From contig JAYVXO010000228.1 of assembly GCA_043785105.1 (NCBI GenBank), forward strand, positions 1-64,000: DNA of 64,000 bases, in the 5' to 3' direction. The translations under genes were made by a program, and so were the position numbers. Source of the DNA: Fimbriiglobus sp043785105. Its GTDB lineage: Bacteria; Planctomycetota; Planctomycetia; Gemmatales; Gemmataceae. Below, in pieces: positions 8,698 to 16,695 of the stretch. Position 1 is the stretch's first letter. Each line of letters begins with the position of its first letter. The notes under the pieces are model-generated. The model saw only the letters and a list, made by a program, of their open reading frames with translations, made no database searches and was not told the origin of the DNA.

Positions 8698-9645
8698 ATG
8701 GGTCAAAAACTCCACATCACCGAAGCCACTGCCGACGAACGGGCGGCGGCCTGTCGTGTTCTCTTTTCGCAACTTTCTCCGGCGATGCAAACACTACGAA
8801 CACGGCAAGCCCAGCATCAATTCAGCTGCGGCGACTACGATGCACCCCTGCTTTTGATCGCCAAATACCCGACGGGCACTGGTGTGGTCGGGGCGATGAT
8901 GATTCAGCCACTCTCGGTGACAACTGTGGTCGTGTGGCCACCCCGGACGATTGAAACCGGCGATCAGTTAATCATTGAAACGGCGTTAGCAACCGAAGCG
9001 CTGGTCCGGTTTCGGGCAGCGGGTATTATTTACGCCCAAGCTCTGTTTTCACCGGACGAATTGGACGACGGGGCGGCCCTTCAACGGGTCGGATTTCAGT
9101 ACCTCACGCGGCTCCAGTTGTATCAGCGTGAAATTGTGGCTCTTGATCGGCACACGGTCCCGCCTTCAGAATTGCAATTCATCCCTTACTCCGAAGCCGA
9201 TCCCACGGCGTTCGCCCAGACGTTGCTAGCCACCTACGACGGCACATTGGATTGCCCTGAACTCAACAACCTTCACAGTATCGAAGACACGGTTGCGGCC
9301 TACCTGGGCGACCGGGAAGCGAGGCCCTTCTGCTGGTTGGTGGGTGCAAATACGGGTGCAGTCGGCGTGTTGATTCTGACGGCGGTCCCACGCTCGAAGG
9401 TGTTGGAGATCAGCTACTTGGGCCTAATCCCGGCTGTTCGGGGGCGCGGACTGGGGCAAGCCCTGATAAATTTTACGATTCGGCATGGAAGTTCAATCGG
9501 GTCAACTGCGGTGCATCTTAGCGTGGATAGGAGAAATGAACCGGCCCGCCGATTGTACCTGGGCAAGGGGTTCGGGTTGTACGACGAACGCGAAGTGCTG
9601 CTCTGGATAACCGAAACCGCACTGCGGAAACCACTCAAGTGTTAA
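8698..9645 (+). CDS. GNAT-family N-acetyltransferase
   Basis: 315 residues from ATG 8698 (MGQKLHITEAT); ATG 8623 is possible but adds a non-domain leader. The C-terminal half is a typical GNAT domain: LEISYLGLIPAVRGRGLGQALINF contains the acetyl-CoA loop RGRGLG (motif A), followed by VHLSVDRRNEPARRLYLGKGF (motif B). The N-terminal half has a weaker GNAT-like pattern, so it may be a tandem GNAT protein like mycothiol synthase, but the substrate is unknown. It stands alone after the terminator at 8.5 kb. Confidence 0.82.
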   Translation: MGQKLHITEATADERAAACRVLFSQLSPAMQTLRTRQAQHQFSCGDYDAPLLLIAKYPTGTGVVGAMMIQPLSVTTVVVWPPRTIETGDQLIIETALATEALVRFRAAGIIYAQALFSPDELDDGAALQRVGFQYLTRLQLYQREIVALDRHTVPPSELQFIPYSEADPTAFAQTLLATYDGTLDCPELNNLHSIEDTVAAYLGDREARPFCWLVGANTGAVGVLILTAVPRSKVLEISYLGLIPAVRGRGLGQALINFTIRHGSSIGSTAVHLSVDRRNEPARRLYLGKGFGLYDEREVLLWITETALRKPLKC

Positions 9646-9850
9646 ATCGCACCGTTTTTCCGGGTCAAACCTGTTGGTTGCGCCTGAAGCGCTAGCTTTA
9701 GGGATTCTCCGGAGCCGGGCGCGAATTCTAGTGGCGCCTACCACTGAGGATTGCGCCTCCCACCCCGGTCCGTGAACCGATACATGTCTGGGTTGGGTCG
9801 TAGGCGCCGGACCCAGAATGCGCATAGTTGAGATTACCAACAAACTTAAC

Positions 9851-9926
9851 ACAGCGGAGCACGGGTGCTCCCGTCCTTACGGACTTGTGCGGTTTTAACA
9901 CTTGTACGATCGGAGGCTCCGCTGTG
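9851..9926 (+). promoter_or_regulatory. Structured dnaA leader covering the start codon
   Basis: Perfect 10-bp inverted repeat ACAGCGGAGC (9851-9860) / GCTCCGCTGT (9916-9925). The right arm covers the region just after CGGAGG and the first two bases of the GTG start (9924). Between the arms are two small hairpins (CGGG-tgct-CCCG and GTCC-ttac-GGAC). Further upstream, GGCGCCTAC (about 9733) pairs with GTAGGCGCC (about 9800). No consensus DnaA box (TTATCCACA) was seen in 9646-9923. Confidence 0.5.
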
Positions 9927-11429
9927 TCGGCCCGCAATGCCACACCGCCGAGCTTGGACGCTTTTGCGCAGCGGATGCAATCAGCATTGATTGCCCGCAT
10001 TGGTGCGCAGCGCTTCCACCTTTGGTTCCAACACACCGCGTTTATCCCGATGGGCCGCGAACTCGTGGTGGCCGTGCTGAACGCCCACACCCAGGATTGG
10101 CTCTCCCGGACATTCGGCGACGCCATCCGCGAAGCCGCTGCCGAAGCACTCGGCGCCCCGTCGCCCATTAAGTTCGTCGTCGATGAACAGTTATTCGATG
10201 CACCCACCGACGAAACAAAGTCTACCAAACCAGAAACAACGAATACCGAGACGAAACCCGTTCGCAAGAAGACTGATGAAGAGAAAGTCGATCCGCAATT
10301 GAACCTGTTCGGCGAACGGCACCCGTTGCCCGCGAAACCGAAGCGCCCCACGAAGCCAAGCCGTAACGACGACGAACAGACCGGCTCGCAACGAACCGGA
10401 CGGCGGTTCAAGACGCTGAACGATTTCGTCGTGGGGCCGAGTAACCGGGTGGTCCATGCATCGGCGTTGAGCGTGGTCGAAGACCCCGGCATGGGCGCCA
10501 ACCCGCTCGTGATCCACGGCCCCGTCGGCACCGGCAAGACGCATTTGCTCGAAGGAATTTACGCCGGGTTCCGTCGGCAGTACCCCGACTTGCGGCCCAG
10601 TTTCGTGACGGCGGAAGAGTTCACCACGCGGTTCGTGCAGTCGTCCCGGTTCAACAAGCAGGGCGGTTTTCGGCGGCAATTTCGCGACTGCGGCGCGTTG
10701 CTCATCGACGACATCCACTTCTTGGCCACGAAGCGACTGACCCAAGAAGAGTTCCTCCACACCTTCGATTCCGTGATCGCCGACGGGCGGCAAGTGGTCG
10801 TGACAATGGACTGTCACCCGCGACTCGCCGAAGAGTTGATGCCGGAACTCGTGGACCGCTTGCTGGGCGGCGCGGTGTGGGGCCTATTGCCGCCGGATGA
10901 CGAAACGCGGCTGGAGATTCTGCGGAAGAAATCGACCGGCAGCACCATCCCCGAGGACGTGCTGAAGTTCCTCGCCCGCAACCTGCGGGGCAACGTCCGG
11001 GAACTCGAAGGCGCCGTGAACAGCATCAAGCACTTCGGGAAAGTGACGAGCAAGCCGATCACGCAATCCCTGGTGCGTGAAGCCCTCGGCGACTTGCTAC
11101 GGCACACCGTGCGGGCGATTACGCTAGCCGACGTGGACAATTCCGTGTGCAGTGTCTTACGGCTGTCATCCGGCACGCTGCAATCGAAAGCGCGGTCGTG
11201 GGCGGTCAGTCATCCGCGAATGCTGGCGATTTATTTGGCGCGAAAACACACGTCCGCCACCTACGGCGAAATCTCCAAGCACTTTGGCGCGAAAACCCAC
11301 AGCACTGCGGTGGCTGCTGAAAAGAAAGTGCGGACGTGGATTGCGAAAGATGAACCACTCGCATTAGGTGACCGTGAGTGGAAAACCAAAGACGTGATCG
11401 ACCGCATCGAACGCGAATTGCAACGGTGA
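9924..11429 (+). CDS. dnaA: Chromosomal replication initiator DnaA
   Basis: 501 residues. DnaA binds oriC boxes and opens the origin. Domain I: residues 10-90 (RIGAQRFHLWFQHTAFIP ... VLNAHTQDWLSRTFG). A long charged linker follows (about 95-170). The AAA+ domain has Walker A GPVGTGKT (about 199-206) and Walker B LLIDDIHFL (about 258-266), then the box VII-like NLRGNVRELEGAV. Domain IV: YGEISKHFGAKTHSTAVAAEKKV (about 447-470), the box-binding helix-turn-helix. The start is GTG with CGGAGG just upstream. It is not next to dnaN or gyrB, and its origin-proximal status cannot be shown. A paralogue role is possible, but all domains are intact. Confidence 0.93.
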   Translation: MSARNATPPSLDAFAQRMQSALIARIGAQRFHLWFQHTAFIPMGRELVVAVLNAHTQDWLSRTFGDAIREAAAEALGAPSPIKFVVDEQLFDAPTDETKSTKPETTNTETKPVRKKTDEEKVDPQLNLFGERHPLPAKPKRPTKPSRNDDEQTGSQRTGRRFKTLNDFVVGPSNRVVHASALSVVEDPGMGANPLVIHGPVGTGKTHLLEGIYAGFRRQYPDLRPSFVTAEEFTTRFVQSSRFNKQGGFRRQFRDCGALLIDDIHFLATKRLTQEEFLHTFDSVIADGRQVVVTMDCHPRLAEELMPELVDRLLGGAVWGLLPPDDETRLEILRKKSTGSTIPEDVLKFLARNLRGNVRELEGAVNSIKHFGKVTSKPITQSLVREALGDLLRHTVRAITLADVDNSVCSVLRLSSGTLQSKARSWAVSHPRMLAIYLARKHTSATYGEISKHFGAKTHSTAVAAEKKVRTWIAKDEPLALGDREWKTKDVIDRIERELQR

Positions 11430-11448
11430 CAACACGTTGTCACCGTTG
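11421..11448. terminator. Bidirectional terminator between dnaA and the VOC gene
   Basis: Stem CAACGGTGACAAC (11421-11433) / GTTGTCACCGTTG (11436-11448) with a 2-nt loop. The left arm contains the dnaA stop codon TGA (11427-11429). It lies between converging genes. No long T tract is seen, so termination strength is uncertain. Confidence 0.6.
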
Positions 11449-11468
11449 CTCGGGATAGACTGCCACGA

Positions 11469-11912
11469 TCACATCTTCGGCATATTGGCCGCAGCGGCTT
11501 TCGCCCGGTCTGGTGACAACGGTGTTGAAATCGACCACTCATGGCCGAACGGATCCTGCACTTGACCGTAGCGATCGCCCCAAAACATATCCATTGCGGG
11601 CATCTTCAACGTCGCGCCCGCTTCAATCGCCTTGGCGATCGCCGCGTCGCAATCGTCCACAATCAAGTGAAGCGTCACGCCGGTGCTACCGACGTGTTTC
11701 GGATTGCGGATTACGCCACCGCAATACTCCGGGAAGTCATCGCACGCCATGAACGGCGCGTCACCGATCTTCATCGACAGGTGCATCAACCGTTTGCCAT
11801 CTTGGGCCGGCATCCGCATCACTTCGACCGCATCAAACGCCTTCTTGTAAAACTCTGCCGCCGCTACACCATCGTTCACGACCAAGTGTGGGATCAACGC
11901 TTTCACAGCCAT
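11469..11912 (-). CDS. VOC-family (PhnB/glyoxalase-like) protein
   Basis: 147 residues from ATG 11912 (MAVKALIPHLVV), preceded by GAGG on the minus strand. Two beta-alpha-beta-beta-beta modules are visible: LIPHLVVNDGVAAAEFYKKAFDA and GVTLHLIVDDCDAAIAKAIEAGA, ending in WGDRYGQVQDPFGHEWSIST, the classic PhnB/YdcJ-like VOC ending. Members are metal-dependent or metal-free binding proteins or resistance enzymes; the substrate cannot be told here. It is convergent with dnaA. Confidence 0.85.
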   Translation of the reverse strand: MAVKALIPHLVVNDGVAAAEFYKKAFDAVEVMRMPAQDGKRLMHLSMKIGDAPFMACDDFPEYCGGVIRNPKHVGSTGVTLHLIVDDCDAAIAKAIEAGATLKMPAMDMFWGDRYGQVQDPFGHEWSISTPLSPDRAKAAAANMPKM

Positions 11913-12099
11913 AACAACCTCCGAGGTAAGAGTAGTGAACAACCGCACAACTCTTATCGGCGATTTATGGACACGTGTCCACTCATTTTTTGAGTACGAT
12001 CAAGTTCGGAGTCAATTCGATCGGCTACAGTTTGTGAACCTGGCGCGTCGTTCGGCGGTTATAATGACTGCAAACACGACTCCCATAAGGTTCGCAACT

Positions 12100-12522
12100 A
12101 TGGCCACCGCACTCACAGCCCCGCCGGAAAACAAGGCGATCGTCCTTTTTGACGGCGGTTGCCTGTTTTGTCAGAAGTCGATTCAGTTGATGAAACTGCT
12201 CGACTGGTTCGACCGATTGCACTTCCAAAACGCCCGCGAAACGGACCGCATCCCGGAGGCAGCGGTGCCCCTCGATCCGGCGCGATTGCTGGAAGAAATG
12301 CACCTATTAACGCCGGACCGCCAACACGCTTACCCAGGGTTTCAAGCCTTCCGCTGGATGGCGTGGCGGATGCCGCTGACCATGCTCTTCGCCCCGCTGA
12401 TGTACCTGCCCGGCGTGTTGTGGCTGGGCAACAAAATGTACCTGTGGATCGCCCGCAACCGGATGAACCTGATCCCGTGCGTCGAAGGCGTTTGCAGCCT
12501 GGCCGACCGCAAGAAGAAGTGA
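12100..12522 (+). CDS. DUF393 thiol-disulfide oxidoreductase-like protein
   Basis: 140 residues from ATG 12100 (MATALTAPPENKAIVLFDGGCLFCQ). The DGGCLFC motif (Cys21, Cys24) is the redox centre of the DUF393/YuxK family. Downstream, AYPGFQAFRWMAWRMP and a hydrophobic stretch (LTMLFAPLMYLPGVLWLGNKMYLWIA) are family features, followed by NRMNLIPC ... C near the C-terminus. An upstream in-frame ATG at 11935 would give a 55-residue extension with no family match. The physiological substrate is unknown. Confidence 0.85.
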   Translation: MATALTAPPENKAIVLFDGGCLFCQKSIQLMKLLDWFDRLHFQNARETDRIPEAAVPLDPARLLEEMHLLTPDRQHAYPGFQAFRWMAWRMPLTMLFAPLMYLPGVLWLGNKMYLWIARNRMNLIPCVEGVCSLADRKKK

Positions 12523-12680
12523 ACCCAAGGCGACGAGTTCACACCTTGTGCCCTAGGCTTCCCAATTGCCCTTCTCCCTATTCACTTTGCAATGTAAAGT
12601 AATTCTCACCTGAACCCGTGACTTCGGCGGGTTCGCCTACTATAAATGGTCATTCCATGTCTGGTTCCGGGACTCGGTGA

Positions 12681-13616
12681 GTGAAAGGCGATTCGTTGAC
12701 TGGTTCAATCTGGGATCATTTGAAACCCCGTCAGCAAGCAATTGAAGCTGCGCTCGGCAACACGCTGCGCCGACTTTGTGGTGACACACCGCCCGCACTG
12801 GCGGAGGCGATGGGCTATAGCCTGTTGGCACCGGGAAAGCGGTTGCGACCGTTGTTGGTGATTCTGGCGTGTGAGGCAGCAGGCGGTTCTCAGGCGCAGG
12901 CGTTGCCGGCGGCGTGTGCGGTCGAAATGGTGCATACGTACTCGCTGATTCATGACGACTTGCCGGCGATGGACGACGACGACTTGCGGCGTGGGTTGCC
13001 GACGTGCCACAAAAAATACGGCGAAGCGTTGGCGATCCTGGCGGGTGATGCCCTGCTGACGATGGCGTTTGAAGTGCTGGGGCAAGGTTACGGCCCGAAA
13101 ACCGTCGCGGTTAGTTGTGTAGAGTTAGCACGCGGCGCCGGGGCCAGTGGCATGGTCGGTGGGCAGGTGTTGGACCTCGAAGCCGAAGCGGATACCGGAC
13201 GTTCCACACCCGCAGACCACTTGGCCCGCCTCGAAGACATTCATCGCCGCAAGACGGGGGCCTTGTTCCGGGCCGCACTTCGGCTCGGCGTGTTTGCCGC
13301 CCAGGCCGAAACCGATGACGGTGTGAGTACGAAGACACTGGCCGCGATCGACCGTTATGCGGCAGCCTTCGGGCTGGCCTTTCAAGTCACCGACGATTTA
13401 TTGGACGTGGAAAGTTCCACGGAACAGACCGGAAAACGGGTCGGCAAAGACGCGGCTCGCGGTAAGCTAACGTACCCCGGATTGCTGGGGGTTGAGGCGA
13501 GCCGACGCAAGGCTCAGGAGTTGGGGCAAGACGCCGTGACGGCAGCCGGGCAACTCGGACCAAGCGGCCACCCGCTGGCCGAACTGGCCCGGTACGTCGT
13601 GCAGAGGGATCGCTAA
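12681..13616 (+). CDS. ispA: Short-chain polyprenyl diphosphate synthase (farnesyl/geranylgeranyl type)
   Basis: 311 residues from GTG. Condenses IPP with allylic diphosphates. The first Asp-rich motif DDLPAMDDDD is near residues 92-101, followed by RRGLPTCHKKYGEA; GMVGGQVLDLE and the KTGALFRAALRLG segment follow; the second motif is DDLLDVE (about 238-244) with GKRVGKDAARGKLTYP after it. Four residues between the DD pair and the final D in the first motif mark a short-chain (C15/C20) enzyme. It is followed after 17 bp by dxs, so the two genes form an isoprenoid-precursor operon. The chain length is inferred. Confidence 0.9.
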   Translation: MKGDSLTGSIWDHLKPRQQAIEAALGNTLRRLCGDTPPALAEAMGYSLLAPGKRLRPLLVILACEAAGGSQAQALPAACAVEMVHTYSLIHDDLPAMDDDDLRRGLPTCHKKYGEALAILAGDALLTMAFEVLGQGYGPKTVAVSCVELARGAGASGMVGGQVLDLEAEADTGRSTPADHLARLEDIHRRKTGALFRAALRLGVFAAQAETDDGVSTKTLAAIDRYAAAFGLAFQVTDDLLDVESSTEQTGKRVGKDAARGKLTYPGLLGVEASRRKAQELGQDAVTAAGQLGPSGHPLAELARYVVQRDR

Positions 13617-13633
13617 ATGTTCGAGGTGCAACC

Positions 13634-15547
13634 GTGCTAGAATTGCTTCCCAAGATTCAGTCGCCACTGGACCTTCACAAGTTGTCGGACGACCAACTCC
13701 TGCAAGTCTCGAAGGAAATTCGAGACGAGTTAATGCGGGTGTTGAGCATTCGTCAGGCGCACTTTGCCAGCAACCTCGGCGTGGTCGAACTGTGCCTCGC
13801 CTTGCACCTGACCTACGACTTCCGCACCGACCGTTTGATCTGGGACACCGGCCACCAGATTTACCCGCACAAGCTCATCACGGGGCGGTACAAGACGTTC
13901 GACACGATCCGCACCAAGGGCGGGTTGATGGGGTTCCCGAACCCGAAGGAAAGCGAGTACGACCTGTTCATGACCGGGCACGCCGGGGCCAGTGTCTCGA
14001 CGGTGGCCGGGTTGAAAGCGGGCGATGATCTACTGGGTCACAAGGACCGCCACGCGGTCGCCGTCATCGGTGACGGGGCGTTCCCATCGGGCATCGTGTT
14101 TGAAGCCTTCAACAACATCGCCGGGTTGGACCAGAACGTTCTCGTGATTTTGAACGACAACAAAATGTCGATCTGCCCGCGCACCGGCGGCTTCGCCAAG
14201 ACGCTCGACCAGTGCCGGATGACGGGCTTCTACCAGGGCGGCAAGAAGACGATCAACCAGATTCTCGACCAGATTCCGCTAATAGGGGGCATGGCGAAAT
14301 CGTCCCTCGAAGCCCTCCGCGACGGGCTGAAGGCAGCGTTCAAAGAAGGCATGTTGTTCGAGCAAATGGGCTTCCGCTACTTCGGCCCAGTTGACGGCCA
14401 CGACCTGCACGGCTTGCGGAAAATCTTGAAGGACTTGAAGGGGCAAACCGGCCCGATCTTGCTGCACGTGTTCACGGACAAGGGGCACGGCGTGCCGCAA
14501 GCGGAGGAAGACCCGGTGACGTTCCACTCGCCGCCGGTGTTTGAAAAGATCGGCCCCAAGCGCGAAATTATCAGCATGCGCAAGGGCGGCTCCAAGGCGT
14601 ACACGGACGCGATGTCGGCGGCCATCCACAAAGTGCTGGGCGAGGACAAAACCGTCGCCGTGCTGACCGCCGCGATGTGCCAAGGGAACAAGCTCGAAAA
14701 AATTCGCACCGACTACCCGACGCAGTTCTTCGACACCAGCATTTGCGAAAGCCACGCCGTGGCGTTCGCGGCGGGCATGGCAAAGGCCGGCGCGAAGCCG
14801 ATCGTCAACATTTACAGCACCTTCTTGCAACGCAGCTTCGACCAAATCTTCCAGGAAGTGGCGCTGCAAAACTTGCCTGTCGTGTTCACGCTGGACCGCG
14901 CCGGGCTAGCCGGCCCGGACGGCCCGACGCACCACGGGTGTTTCGACATCCCGTACCTGCGGATGTTCCCGAACATGACCTGCCTGGCACCCGGCGATGA
15001 AAGCGACATCGAACCGATGTTGCGATTCGCGTTGAAACACAAAGGCCCGACGACGATCCGCTACCCCAAAGCCAACCTCGAAAAGCTCGACCGCAACGGC
15101 CCACCTGCCCCGATCGAACAGGGCAAAGCCGAAGTCATCGAATGGGGCGAAGACGGTTGTTTCATCGCGTTCGGCGCCTTCGCCCCGGCGTGCCAGGCGG
15201 CAATTAAACTCTTGCGCGACGAGGGCATTCACTTCGGCCTCATCAACGCCCGGTTCGTGAAGCCGCTCGACACGGAAACCATCTTCAAGGCGATCGAAAA
15301 CCTACCGCTCGTGGTCACCGTCGAAGAAGGCACCCTCGAAGGCGGCTTCGGCAGCGCTGTTCTGGAAGCGGCCAATGCCGCTGGCTTAGACACCCGGAAC
15401 ATCGTGCGGAAAGGCATCCCGGACAAGTTCATTGAACACGCCGAACGCGCCGAATTGCTCGAAGACCTCGGCCTGGATGTGCAAGGTCTCGTCGAAGCCG
15501 CCCGGAAATCCCGTGCCCTGATCGCCGACAACGTCGGCGTGGGGTGA
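13634..15547 (+). CDS. dxs: 1-deoxy-D-xylulose-5-phosphate synthase
   Basis: 637 residues. Condenses pyruvate and glyceraldehyde-3-phosphate with thiamine diphosphate, the first step of the MEP pathway. Evidence: ASNLGVVELCLALH and DTGHQIYPHKLITGR at the N-terminus; ThDP/Mg loop GDGAFPSG ... ILNDNKMSI; the transketolase pyrimidine domain with CESHAVAFAAGMA (catalytic Glu) and FTLDRAGLAGPDGPTHHGCFD; and the C-terminal transketolase domain (TVEEGTLEGGFGSAVLE). Length matches the family (about 620-640). The usual SSTS segment is replaced by HAGASVST. GTG start 17 bp after the prenyl synthase stop suggests co-transcription. Confidence 0.93.
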   Translation: MLELLPKIQSPLDLHKLSDDQLLQVSKEIRDELMRVLSIRQAHFASNLGVVELCLALHLTYDFRTDRLIWDTGHQIYPHKLITGRYKTFDTIRTKGGLMGFPNPKESEYDLFMTGHAGASVSTVAGLKAGDDLLGHKDRHAVAVIGDGAFPSGIVFEAFNNIAGLDQNVLVILNDNKMSICPRTGGFAKTLDQCRMTGFYQGGKKTINQILDQIPLIGGMAKSSLEALRDGLKAAFKEGMLFEQMGFRYFGPVDGHDLHGLRKILKDLKGQTGPILLHVFTDKGHGVPQAEEDPVTFHSPPVFEKIGPKREIISMRKGGSKAYTDAMSAAIHKVLGEDKTVAVLTAAMCQGNKLEKIRTDYPTQFFDTSICESHAVAFAAGMAKAGAKPIVNIYSTFLQRSFDQIFQEVALQNLPVVFTLDRAGLAGPDGPTHHGCFDIPYLRMFPNMTCLAPGDESDIEPMLRFALKHKGPTTIRYPKANLEKLDRNGPPAPIEQGKAEVIEWGEDGCFIAFGAFAPACQAAIKLLRDEGIHFGLINARFVKPLDTETIFKAIENLPLVVTVEEGTLEGGFGSAVLEAANAAGLDTRNIVRKGIPDKFIEHAERAELLEDLGLDVQGLVEAARKSRALIADNVGVG

Positions 15548-15560
15548 AGATGCAAGTTGG

Positions 15561-16022
15561 TCACGAGGTAGTAATCGGCGAGGCCCCAATGGACTTGGGG
15601 TCGAGTACGGTAAGACCGGCAAACCGTGCGAAATCGCCGACGTTGAAAGTCAGCAAGTGGGTCATTCCGTGCGTCCGCATGGCGGCCACGATGCGAGCGT
15701 CGTGCGCAATTTTACCCTTGCAGGCGTGTGCCGTCACTAAGGACCGCCACTCGGCCAACAAGGTCGGTTTGTCGAGTAAAACAGGGAAGGCGGCTTCGAT
15801 ACGGGTTAGCGTCTGCTCACACTCTTGGACAGTCAATCCTAGCCCATTTCTATCAAGCGGTCGCGTGGCGACGACCCAGAATTCGTAAAGGTTTTGGGGA
15901 ACAAGATGGAGCGCAAAGCCTGCCGCGCGAAGAACTCCGAGGGCTGTGATTACGATTGGATGTGCCGGGTCGTTCGGGTCGGCGTAGCGGAGGAGGACGT
16001 TGGTATCGAGCACGACGATCAT
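15561..16022 (-). CDS. PIN-domain ribonuclease toxin (VapC-like)
   Basis: 153 residues from ATG 16022, overlapping the antitoxin stop in an ATGA. MIVVLDTNVLLRY contains the first catalytic Asp; later acidic positions are VQECEQTLTRIE and AHDARIVAAMRTHGMTHLLTFNVGDFARF, the standard PIN pattern. VapC toxins cleave tRNA or rRNA. The stop is 13 bp from the convergent dxs stop. The four-base overlap with a small upstream gene supports a toxin-antitoxin operon. Confidence 0.88.
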   Translation of the reverse strand: MIVVLDTNVLLRYADPNDPAHPIVITALGVLRAAGFALHLVPQNLYEFWVVATRPLDRNGLGLTVQECEQTLTRIEAAFPVLLDKPTLLAEWRSLVTAHACKGKIAHDARIVAAMRTHGMTHLLTFNVGDFARFAGLTVLDPKSIGASPITTS

Positions 16023-16306
16023 TCGCCACACCCTTCGTACATCGCTTCGCGGCTATCATCGATCTGGAACCCTGGCGGGTAGCGGTCGGAGCGGGATCGG
16101 ATCAGTTGAGTGAGAGCGTCGAACCGGGCCTTCCATTCGTCGTCGGATAATTTCACCGGAGTCGTGGCGGCGTGTCTGTCGGTTGATGCCTGTTGGGCGA
16201 GTTGATCTAGCGCGGCAGTAGCTAGCGCATCTGGGGTCAGATTACGAGCAGTGGCCAATGCCGCAAGCCGCTGGTAGGTTTCGTCGGGGATTACAATCGT
16301 CGTCAT
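16019..16306 (-). CDS. Antitoxin partner of the PIN toxin
   Basis: 95 residues. It begins MTTIVIPDETYQRLAALA, a beta strand followed by a helix as in ribbon-helix-helix or CopG-like antitoxins. The tail (DDEWKARFDALTQLIRSRS ... PPGFQIDDSREAMYEGCGE) is charged and resembles the C-terminal toxin-neutralising segments of VapB. The upstream ORF starts at ATG 16306 with GGAGG before it. It probably represses its own operon. Confidence 0.8.
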   Translation of the reverse strand: MTTIVIPDETYQRLAALATARNLTPDALATAALDQLAQQASTDRHAATTPVKLSDDEWKARFDALTQLIRSRSDRYPPGFQIDDSREAMYEGCGE

Positions 16307-16508
16307 TGGGGCCTCCGATCAGTTACTGTTATGAGAGTATCGCAGGCACATGGCCCCTGTCAACTTGAGTATATTTTAGCTGCACCCCCGAACCTCGGCG
16401 TGGTGTAAAGCCTCAAGTTGGTGTGGGCAACGAGTCGATGATACGGTGTGTTCAGTTGACACGATCCGCATCATCGGTAAGATGCGAAGTGTCGGAAATG
16501 CGGTGAAC

Positions 16509-16579
16509 GGCCCGATAGCCAAGTGGTTAGGCAGCGGTTTGCAAAACCGTCCACGCCGGTTCGAATCCGGCTCGGGCCT
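16509..16579 (+). tRNA. tRNA-Cys (GCA)
   Basis: Acceptor GGCCCGA (16509-16515) pairs with TCGGGCC (16572-16578), with discriminator T16579 as expected for tRNA-Cys. D arm GCCAAGTGGTTAGGC; anticodon loop TTTGCAAAA with anticodon GCA; T arm CCGGTTCGAATCCGG. CCA is not encoded. Confidence 0.96.
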
Positions 16580-16587
16580 CTCAAATT

Positions 16588-16625
16588 AACCTCCCATCAA
16601 TCTTCGGACGATGGGAGGTTTTTTC
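16588..16625 (+). terminator. Terminator after tRNA-Cys
   Basis: AACCTCCCATC and GATGGGAGGTT arms enclose a short loop (about ATCTTCGGAC) and are followed by TTTTTT (to 16624). It lies 9 nt after the tRNA. Confidence 0.9.
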
Positions 16626-16695
16626 GTTTGACTCCCGTCTTGTCTCGGTCATACTGTTCGCCAGTCATCCGCAAACCGCAATTAGGGTACGACCC

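Noticed and set aside
9646..9923. Replication origin next to dnaA
   Set aside because: No cluster of TTATCCACA-like boxes or an AT-rich unwinding region; only hairpins were found.
9828..9923. dnaA start at TTG 9828
   Set aside because: The GTG at 9924 has CGGAGG upstream and the first domain residues; the upstream extension has no homology and lies in the hairpin leader.
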